DNA of 64,000 bases, from contig CAZAIB010000014.1 in the NCBI GenBank assembly GCA_964485095.1, positions 1 to 64,000 on the forward strand, read 5' to 3'. Source of the stretch: CAYNWT01 sp964485095 (GTDB taxonomy: Bacteria; Planctomycetota; Planctomycetia; Planctomycetales; Planctomycetaceae). The notes under the pieces are model-generated. The model worked only from the letters and a program-made list of their open reading frames with translations. It was not told the origin of the DNA and made no database searches. The first letter of the stretch is position 1. Every line of letters starts with the position of its first letter. Positions 36,040 to 43,487 of the stretch are shown in pieces. A program made the translations under genes and the position numbers.

Positions 36040-37206
36040 ATGTCGGATCGAATCAGGTTTCAGTGCGAAAACTGCGATAAGGCTCTTGCGGTGGCGGCGA
36101 AACACCGCGGCAAACGTGTTGCCTGTCCGGGTTGCGGCGAAACGGTGGTCGTGGGTGGGGTATCTGCCCGGCCGGCGCGTAAGGCGTCTCCACCGCGGCC
36201 AGAGCCAAAGGCGCGCGGTGAGTCGTGGGACGACGACGACGTTGAAGTCAGACAGCCGCGTTCTCGTGGGCGATCCAGCCACAAGGCAAACGGAAAAAGC
36301 GGCATGCCGCGGTGGTTGGTTCCCGCTGTGATTGGGGTCTGTCTCGCGGGGGGCATTGGTGTCTTCGGTTATCAGTATGCACAGCGCATCGCTGCAAGAG
36401 TTAGAGGCTCCAGTTTTACAACGCCTGTTGCAGCTCGAGAAGCCATCGCTGGGCGGCAACAGGAGTTACAGGGCGAGTTCGCTGGCATCACTGACGCCAA
36501 CAGCATGAACGAGTCCATTCCACGAATCAACAAGCTGCTTGAGCAACTTGAGGAAGCAAAGGACTCGTTGCACGCGCTCGTCACGGAGCAAATTCGAAAG
36601 TCAAACGGAGTGCTGAATCGGTCGGCTGAATCCTACGAAGTGGAACTCCTGCGATTGGCGGAATCGCCCGAGCAGCAATCACCGATACCCGAATTTGAGG
36701 ACCAGTGGGATGCGATTCGGAAGCAGTCTGAAACGAACAAAGCGATGATTGAGGAATGGAATCGGCTGGCTCGAAAAGAATCGGCCATGGTTGCTCTGTT
36801 GGCTTCGGAAGACCGGGATCTGCTGGAGCGCATAGGGCCATTTTCGACCGGCGTGCAGGCAGCTCGACGGCAGCTCGGCTCCACAGACCAAACCCCTCAG
36901 CGTAGATTCAATCCCGCAGACCGGCAGTGGGCGGCGTTCAGGCGACAGCATGAAGGGGTTGCACTGCGCATCCATTTTTCGGAACCAACAAGCGATCAGC
37001 GGTCGCAACTGTCCGACACGATTCTGAAAACTGCCAAGGAACTCAATACCGAGTCCGGCTCTCTTAGCGTTCGAGGTATTGGAGATGACTTTTTCGTCAG
37101 ACCGGTCGCGGACATCGATGCGTTCCTGGAGAAGGCTCAACTCGGCAAAGTGACGAAACTGGACCAGGAGGGACGTGAGGTCTGGATTGAGGTTGGGGGC
37201 GAGTGA
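36040..37206 (+). CDS. membrane protein with N-terminal zinc ribbon
   Basis: This is a 388-residue protein. Residues 9-32 form a four-cysteine zinc ribbon (FQCENCDKAL ... VACPGCGE), of the kind found at the start of many planctomycete membrane proteins. A disordered, charged Arg/Ser/Pro linker (about 40-90) and a single membrane helix (about 91-111) come next. A long helical, probably coiled-coil region (about 125-290) and a small C-terminal domain complete it. The zinc ribbon would be cytoplasmic and the rest exported. The function is unknown. Confidence 0.72.
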   Translation: MSDRIRFQCENCDKALAVAAKHRGKRVACPGCGETVVVGGVSARPARKASPPRPEPKARGESWDDDDVEVRQPRSRGRSSHKANGKSGMPRWLVPAVIGVCLAGGIGVFGYQYAQRIAARVRGSSFTTPVAAREAIAGRQQELQGEFAGITDANSMNESIPRINKLLEQLEEAKDSLHALVTEQIRKSNGVLNRSAESYEVELLRLAESPEQQSPIPEFEDQWDAIRKQSETNKAMIEEWNRLARKESAMVALLASEDRDLLERIGPFSTGVQAARRQLGSTDQTPQRRFNPADRQWAAFRRQHEGVALRIHFSEPTSDQRSQLSDTILKTAKELNTESGSLSVRGIGDDFFVRPVADIDAFLEKAQLGKVTKLDQEGREVWIEVGGE

Positions 37207-37631
37207 CGCGGTTGCCAACTCAGCCGCGACGGCGCGGACTACTCGTACTGACGTTGCGTGCTGGCTAGTTGACGCGGGTGTCACCACCGCGACCAACGGC
37301 GAGCGGTGGGCGTCAGCCCAGTGATGTCAGCACAACCAGTACGGTGAAGTGTTGCGATATCGTCGCGGCGAATTGATTGGAGAAGGTCTTAAGTTCAATT
37401 GATGCAGTGTGATCACCCACGCGTATGCTGCGCTGACATCACCGGGCTGACGCCCGCCGCTCGCCGAAATCTTCAAAGTTTGTCCGCACGAGTCAAATAT
37501 CGTGTTAGGAACGAATGACACCCTTTTTCTGACTGCTCACGACCTTCATGGGACTTCCTCTCTTTTCTTGACTCGCGGGCGTATCATGGTTTCTTCAAAA
37601 CCACATGGGACTTCTCCTTCCAGGACATCCA
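37207..37631. other. intergenic region occupied by a MITE-like element
   Basis: 425 bp between the zinc-ribbon gene and the EamA pseudogene. A 168-bp inverted-repeat element (see 37298-37465) takes up much of it. No coding sequence is seen in the remainder. Confidence 0.55.
37298..37465. mobile_element. MITE-like element, 36-bp terminal inverted repeats
   Basis: Arms 37298-37333 and 37430-37465 are reverse complements with three mismatches over 36 bp (core GTCAGCCC-x-GTGATGTCAG). The inside is non-coding. Related single arms occur at 50910-50944 and, more distantly, at 43407-43434, so this is a dispersed family. Confidence 0.68.
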
Positions 37632-38623
37632 ATGGAACCCAGTACGACCGGCACACGACCCTACGGATCACTTGCGGTCGCACTGCTGCTGTCAGCGATG
37701 GGCACACCAATGCTCAAGGCACTGGTTCAGAAAGGAGGGCATCTGGGGACGACCGTGCAGAACGCATTGTCGTACTGCAACATTTTCTTCGTTGGGAATC
37801 TGTGTTCGGCACTAATCGTGTTTGTGTACTTCTGGCCGCCGCAGATTTTCCAGCAGTTTCGGAAAATCACACGGAGTTCCTGGGGAAGCCTACTGGCCAA
37901 TACGATTCTCGCCAACATGGTCTCTCCGATCCTGATCGTGATCGCGTTGGAAGACGCCGGTGACATTACGGCAGTCATTCTGCTACTGCAGACCAACGTG
38001 CTATTCTACGCGCTGTTTTCGTGGATGATGTTCGGCGAAACTATCTCTCGTCGAACCCTGGTTGGCCTGAGTGTGGTTGTGCTTGGTGCGATCGTGTTGC
38101 TGGCGCTACCAGGTGGTGAACCGATTGGAAAAGTCCACCTCTGCACGCTGGGCGCAGCGGTTTGTCGATCTTTGGGATCCTGCCTGGCAAGAAAGACATC
38201 GAGGACGATTCCATCATGCCCGCGTTCCTCGTGCTGCGAAATCTGATTGGCGCGATTGGATTCTTCGCGCTGGCAATTCAAATGTTCGGCCTGCGTCACT
38301 TTCCTGACGCGTTCTCTGCAGGCCTGTGGGAACTGATGCTGGTTTACGCAGCATTCGTGGTTGTGCTGGCTCAGTTCACCTGGTTCCGCGCCGTGGCTGG
38401 CTTGCCAACTGAGACCATCTCCACATGGAGTACCATCGTGCCGGTGCTCGCATTGCTGTTCGCTTGGTTGTTTGTCGGCGACTATCCAAGCCCCACGCAG
38501 TGGATCAGCGTTGGGATTATTTTTGTCGGCCTGGCAATTGCAAAGGTCCGGATCACTCAAGTTGAAGGACGCGGTAGTCGGCAGCAATCGAATGAACTCG
38601 GTCGTCCGCTAACAGGCGGCTAA
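37632..38623 (+). pseudogene. EamA/DMT-family transporter gene with a frameshift
   Basis: Two reading frames together make one ten-helix drug/metabolite transporter. The first (from 37632) covers the N-terminal EamA half and reaches GKVHLCTLGAAVC. The second (from about 38162, next frame) continues with FGILPGKKD and the whole C-terminal EamA half to 38623. The frames switch within about 38150-38170, consistent with loss of one base. Either the gene is inactivated or there is a sequencing error. The substrate is unknown. Confidence 0.75.
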
Positions 38624-38979
38624 GAGTCGGTCTGTCGCCTGGGCCAGGGTTGCGAACCGAAACAGAACCAGTGAACACCCCCGGCAATTGATTCAGGGTT
38701 CCGATTCTGGAACGAACCGACGCGGTACGCACTGTGGATCAGATAACCTGAATTTCGCGACATGTTGCCGCTAAACAACGCTACACCTTTCACAAACGGA
38801 CCTTGGTGCAGGATTCATGTACCGACTGATTCAAAACCGACATTGATTACTGAGGGCAAACACTTAGCCTAAGTACTGCCGAAACAGGCGTTTCCTGCGT
38901 TTCGACCCCACCCGCGACTCCCCGCCTGTCGCACCCGAACGCACTTTGTTCGGAACCTGCCACTCACGGTATTGAATTC
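38624..38979. other. intergenic region, no gene seen
   Basis: 356 bp between the EamA pseudogene and the secretin-N-repeat gene. I see no convincing gene, repeat or strong hairpin. It should contain the promoter for the 38980 operon. Confidence 0.5.
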
Positions 38980-41532
38980 ATGCAAGACTCATCCGCACAT
39001 CGCGCGTTGCGTTGCATCGCCTTCGCGCTGGTTCTCAACCTCGGTTGCAATCTGCACGCACAAGACAGCAAACCTCCTGCTGATGATGATGCGATGAAGG
39101 AACCCACGATCACGTTCGCTTTCAATGGAACGCCGTGGAAGGATGTCATTCAAACACTCGCCGACACCGGTGACCTCGCACTGCACATTGGCGATCTGCC
39201 CGTCGGGAGTTTCTCCTACACCGACTCGAAAGCGTTCACGGTTTCCGAAGCGCTTAGCCGAGTGAACCTGTTTCTGCTGCCGGAAGGTTACACACTGGTC
39301 CGCAGCGGACGCCTGCTGTCGGTCATTAACCTTTCCGATCCGCGCAGTCTCAAGCAGTTGGACAGTCTCGCCAAGCTGGTTCCCGTCGAAAAACTTGACA
39401 TGCTTCCGGACCACGACGTGGTGAAGTGCATTTTTCCGCTGGGCGATCTCAACGCGGCAGACGCCGTTGAAGAACTTAGTGGACTAAGCCTGCTAATGAC
39501 GCCGACTGAGTTCTCTCGAACCAAACGACTGCTGATCGTCGATACGGTCGGAAAACTGAAGACCGTGAAAAGCCTGTTGGCTTCGTTCCAGCCGGACCAG
39601 TTGGACAATGGAACGTTGGTCAAGAGTTTCGCTCTCAAGCACGTTGACGCAGAAGACATTCTCATTGTCGCTCGACCGCACATGGGATTGGCGATTGGTG
39701 AGATGATTGGTATCGACGTCAGCCTATCCGCCGACCCGCAGGGCAAGAACCTGTTCATCACCGGCGTCGAAGGCAAGGTCAAGCTGCTGGAGAATCTCAT
39801 CGCGTCGCTGGACAAGCCGCAGACCAGTCTTTCCACAGAGAGCGGCGAAGTCAAACTTAAGGCGCACCCGGTGACCGGCGGCAATCTGAACAGCGTTTAC
39901 AATGTGCTGTTAACACTGCTGGCCGACAAAGAAGTGCGGCTGTCGGTGGACGCCGAAGCACAAACCATCGTCGCACTTGCAGACCCCGAAGTTCAGGCTC
40001 GCATCGAAGCAACTATCAAACAACTGCAGGCTTCGGACGCTGAGTTCGCGGTCATTCAACTGAAGACCGTCGACCCATACCTGGCGATTAACCTTATCGA
40101 ACAGATGCTGAACCTTGGCGAGAGTGACCGTCAAAAGAAGGCCGGACTCGAAGCGTTCACCCGCCACGGCCGAACGCTGGCTTACGAGCTGTTCAATTCA
40201 GCTGGCGAAAGCACGGGCCCAAGGATTGACGCCGACCCGGTCAACCGCCGGTTATTCGTTCGCGCGAAGAAACCGATGATGGAGCAGATCAGGCAGATTG
40301 TCGCCGAGATCGACAACGCCAGCGGGGCAACTGAAAACGAAGGCGTTCGAATCATTCCGATCAAAGGTAAGCAGGCCGAAAAACTGTTGGAAACAGCAGC
40401 CCGCTTCTGGCGCGGCAACAATCCGGTTCTGCTTTTCCCATCAGCCGTCACAACCGACGACGCTCCGAAAGAACGCGTTGTCGCGGACGCCGGCACGGAC
40501 AAGATGAAGTTTGACGATCTGTTTGGTGGACAGGCCAGGTCCAACATTGGCGTCCGACTTCTCACCAGCAGCCTTCGGGGTACGGGCGAACCCATCCGAT
40601 GTCAGATGACTCCCAACGGACTGCTCATGCAATGCGAAGATGTAAAGGCGCTGGACAACTTCGAAGCTCACTTCCGATCCATCTCCGGCCCGGTCGATCA
40701 ACTGGCCGCGCCGCCGGTTGTGTTCTATCTGAAGTATGCCAAACCGGATGACGCATTAAGGATGCTGGCCGAACTTTTGGACGGAGCCGAAGCAGCCAGG
40801 GGTGGTGAGAACGGCGAATTGGTCAGCGGCGTTTCGTCGGGGTTCAGTTCTTACCTCGGCAGCATCGTTTCCTCGAACGAAGGCACCACGACCATGATGA
40901 ACGATTCCATCACAGTCGTCGCCGACACTCGATTGAACCGTTTGATTGCTCAGGGAACCGCCGCCGACATCGAGACGATCGAGGGCTATCTGAAGATCGT
41001 CGACAAAGACAGCAGCATTACAGACATCGAAACCTACGGCAAAACGCATGTCATCGCATTGGCCAACACGCAGGCCAGCGAAGTGGCCGAAGTCCTGAAA
41101 GAAGCCTACGGCTCACGCCTTGCCAAGTCGGCGGCGAAATCCGGAGCTCCCGCTGCACCGGAAAAGCCAGCCAGTCGATCCAAGGCCCCCGCCGCACCGA
41201 AGAAAGAAGAACGCAATCTCGAACCACAAATGACCATCGCGGTTCATGAACCAAGCAACTCGCTTATCGTCACCGCACCGGCGCAACTGTTCGCTCAGGT
41301 CGAAGCACTGGCCAAACAAATCGATTCACGCAGCGAACAAACGGTTCGCATAATCAACATGCCCAACGGTGTGCCGCAGGCCGGACTCATTCAACAGATC
41401 TTCGGCGACCGCGTCACAACCGGCGAATCGCTCTCCCGCGGCTCATCAGGTTCACGCAGTAGTAGTTCACGAAGCAGAAGCAGCAGTCCAAGACGCAGTA
41501 GCAGTTCCCGATCAACAGGATCGAATCGATGA
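38980..41532 (+). CDS. secretin N-domain repeat protein without a secretin barrel
   Basis: This is an 850-residue exported protein with a signal peptide at about residues 1-28. Residues 44-117 look like an STN/N0-type domain (FNGTPWKDVIQTLADTG). At least five NolW/secretin-N-like modules follow. Each has an 'L-x-x-x-DA-x-x-L' helix and a 'D-x-x-x-N-x-LI-V-x' strand, starting near residues 147, 216, 354, 585 and 705. The C-terminal beta-barrel of secretins is missing; instead there is a Ser/Arg-rich tail from about residue 815. It overlaps the next gene by 4 bp (ATGA), so the products probably work together. Confidence 0.78.
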   Translation: MQDSSAHRALRCIAFALVLNLGCNLHAQDSKPPADDDAMKEPTITFAFNGTPWKDVIQTLADTGDLALHIGDLPVGSFSYTDSKAFTVSEALSRVNLFLLPEGYTLVRSGRLLSVINLSDPRSLKQLDSLAKLVPVEKLDMLPDHDVVKCIFPLGDLNAADAVEELSGLSLLMTPTEFSRTKRLLIVDTVGKLKTVKSLLASFQPDQLDNGTLVKSFALKHVDAEDILIVARPHMGLAIGEMIGIDVSLSADPQGKNLFITGVEGKVKLLENLIASLDKPQTSLSTESGEVKLKAHPVTGGNLNSVYNVLLTLLADKEVRLSVDAEAQTIVALADPEVQARIEATIKQLQASDAEFAVIQLKTVDPYLAINLIEQMLNLGESDRQKKAGLEAFTRHGRTLAYELFNSAGESTGPRIDADPVNRRLFVRAKKPMMEQIRQIVAEIDNASGATENEGVRIIPIKGKQAEKLLETAARFWRGNNPVLLFPSAVTTDDAPKERVVADAGTDKMKFDDLFGGQARSNIGVRLLTSSLRGTGEPIRCQMTPNGLLMQCEDVKALDNFEAHFRSISGPVDQLAAPPVVFYLKYAKPDDALRMLAELLDGAEAARGGENGELVSGVSSGFSSYLGSIVSSNEGTTTMMNDSITVVADTRLNRLIAQGTAADIETIEGYLKIVDKDSSITDIETYGKTHVIALANTQASEVAEVLKEAYGSRLAKSAAKSGAPAAPEKPASRSKAPAAPKKEERNLEPQMTIAVHEPSNSLIVTAPAQLFAQVEALAKQIDSRSEQTVRIINMPNGVPQAGLIQQIFGDRVTTGESLSRGSSGSRSSSSRSRSSSPRRSSSSRSTGSNR

Positions 41533-43355
41533 ACCGTTCCGCTGACCACAAAACCTCGCTCTGCAAACGACGATCCATCGTTGGTTGGAACCTTCTCCCC
41601 ATCGTCGCCCTCGCATTCTGGTTCTCCACACCGCAGCAAGCCCACGCACAGGCTGGGCTACGTGAGGCGTTGGAAGCACTCGACACGAACCAAAACGGCG
41701 TCATCGAAGTCGGGGAAATCACGCCACTCTCGCGGCCGTATCTTGAACGCGTTCTAAAGACCGATCGGCGCTCAATCGACAAAGACCGTTCCATTTCACG
41801 CATCATGGAATACGTGCGTATTCATTACGCGATCAAAAACGGCGTCTCCGGGAAGGATGTTCAGCCAACTCCTGAAAACAGAGTCAAAGGCTTCGGGCCG
41901 GATCCCGACAAACCCATCGTACCCGGCTTTGGTCTCGGACGAATCAAGTATCCGTATAAGCAGGAAGATCTTGATGAAGCTGACGAGACGCTCGGACGCT
42001 ACGACAAAAACGGCGACGGTCTGATAAGTCGAGCCGAAGCACTGCGTTCCAGGTGGACTCATCGAAACCCCTTCGACGACGACATCAACAAAGACGACCA
42101 GCTAAGCAAAATGGAACTCACCCAGCGCTACGCGCGAAGACGCCTGCTGGAAGAAGATGTCGACGAACTTCGGCAAAAAGCCAAGCGTGTTGGCAAAGAT
42201 CTGGAATCCAGTCGCAAACGACGAACAGACGATTCTCAGTGGTGGCGTCAGGGTGGGAGTAGTTTTTGGCTCACCGCGTCGCTGATGAGCCGATTCGACG
42301 CAAACCGAAACGGCCGACTTGAAGTCGAAGAGACGGCATCGCTGGGCATTCCCGCTTCAAAAATCGACCTCGATGGCGACGGCGAAATTCTCCGAGACGA
42401 ACTGTTCCCGCTTATCAAGCTCATGCAGGACAAAGCCGGCGACATGACAACCGGACTGCCGGGCTGGTTCTATGAAGTCGATGAGAACCGCGACAAACAG
42501 GTTTCGCTTGCCGAGTTCGCCGCGGTCAGCCGGCGACTCAGCGAATTTAGGTTGCTCGACGCCAACGGTGACGGATTGCTGACTGTGAAGGAGGCATCGG
42601 CGGCCGAATCGATTGTGGGCGGCAAGTACCGTAATGAGCGAGCGGAAGTGTTGCCGCCACAGCGAACAATCATTTCAGAAATCGACATCGAAGACGACTT
42701 CTTGATCGGCGATCTGGACGTAATGGTTTCAATTACGCACTCACACGTTGGACACCTGGACGCATTCCTCACCAGCCCTGACGGGCAGCGAGTTGAACTA
42801 TTCTCTGAAGTCGGTGGCGGCGGCGATCACTTCGAGAATACGATCTTCGACGATCAATCACCCACTCCAATCACCAAAGCCAAACCGCCATTCAAAGGAA
42901 AGTTCCGCTCAAAAGGCCCCGAACGCAAACAGCCAGGCTTGGGTGCGTTCAACGACAAGAGCGTCAAAGGCGTGTGGCAATTAGTGATCCGCGGAACACG
43001 CAACGACCGCTTCGGAATGCTGCACAGTTGGAGCCTTAACGTCACACCGAAAGACGATATTCCCCAACGCACAAAGCAGGACGAAGAAGAGGGAGAGTCA
43101 CCCGGCGACGAGGACAAGGCAGCGGAACCCGAAAAGAAAAGGATGGGGTCAATCTTCGACCAGATCTCCAACTTTGCGAACGGCGGCGGGGCTGTCGAGG
43201 AAAAACGAAGCAAAAGACAAGACGGTGATCGAGAAGCCAGACGAGCCGAAAACGCTCGACGAAAAGCCGAATGGAAAGAACAGGCTCGCCGCCGATCCGA
43301 AGCCGGGAAATCGAAACAGGACAGGGGCAAGGCGAGCAACAAGAAGAACCGCTGA
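41529..43355 (+). CDS. EF-hand and P-domain protein, exported
   Basis: This is a 608-residue protein with a signal peptide ending near QAHAQ (residue 41). Up to seven EF-hand-like calcium loops are spread over residues 52-360, for example DTNQNGVIEVGE, DKNGDGLISRAE, DLDGDGEILRDE and DANGDGLLTVKE. A P/Homo-B domain (about 385-497: DLDVMVSITHSHVGHLDAFL ... GVWQLVIRGT ... HSWSLNV) follows, normally the companion of subtilisin-like proprotein convertases, but no protease domain is present. The C-terminal ~100 residues are highly charged. It is translationally coupled to the secretin-N-repeat gene. Confidence 0.82.
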   Translation: MNRSADHKTSLCKRRSIVGWNLLPIVALAFWFSTPQQAHAQAGLREALEALDTNQNGVIEVGEITPLSRPYLERVLKTDRRSIDKDRSISRIMEYVRIHYAIKNGVSGKDVQPTPENRVKGFGPDPDKPIVPGFGLGRIKYPYKQEDLDEADETLGRYDKNGDGLISRAEALRSRWTHRNPFDDDINKDDQLSKMELTQRYARRRLLEEDVDELRQKAKRVGKDLESSRKRRTDDSQWWRQGGSSFWLTASLMSRFDANRNGRLEVEETASLGIPASKIDLDGDGEILRDELFPLIKLMQDKAGDMTTGLPGWFYEVDENRDKQVSLAEFAAVSRRLSEFRLLDANGDGLLTVKEASAAESIVGGKYRNERAEVLPPQRTIISEIDIEDDFLIGDLDVMVSITHSHVGHLDAFLTSPDGQRVELFSEVGGGGDHFENTIFDDQSPTPITKAKPPFKGKFRSKGPERKQPGLGAFNDKSVKGVWQLVIRGTRNDRFGMLHSWSLNVTPKDDIPQRTKQDEEEGESPGDEDKAAEPEKKRMGSIFDQISNFANGGGAVEEKRSKRQDGDREARRAENARRKAEWKEQARRRSEAGKSKQDRGKASNKKNR

Positions 43356-43406
43356 CGACCGCTTCCGTACTGAACGCACCCCAGGCAAACACCACCACAC
43401 GGATCA

Positions 43407-43434
43407 GGCGAGCGGTGGGCGTAAGCCCTCCGAT
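43407..43434 (+). repeat. single arm related to the 37298 repeat family
   Basis: GGCGAGCGGTGGGCGTAAGC and the following bases match the left arm of the element at 37298 over the first ~16 bp, then diverge (CCTCCGATA). It lies in the short gap before the DUF1553 gene and looks like a degenerate solo arm. Confidence 0.5.
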
Positions 43435-43487
43435 AAAACGTCACCCACCCCGAGCAAAAACCGAACGAAGTCGGACAGGAATCAAAA

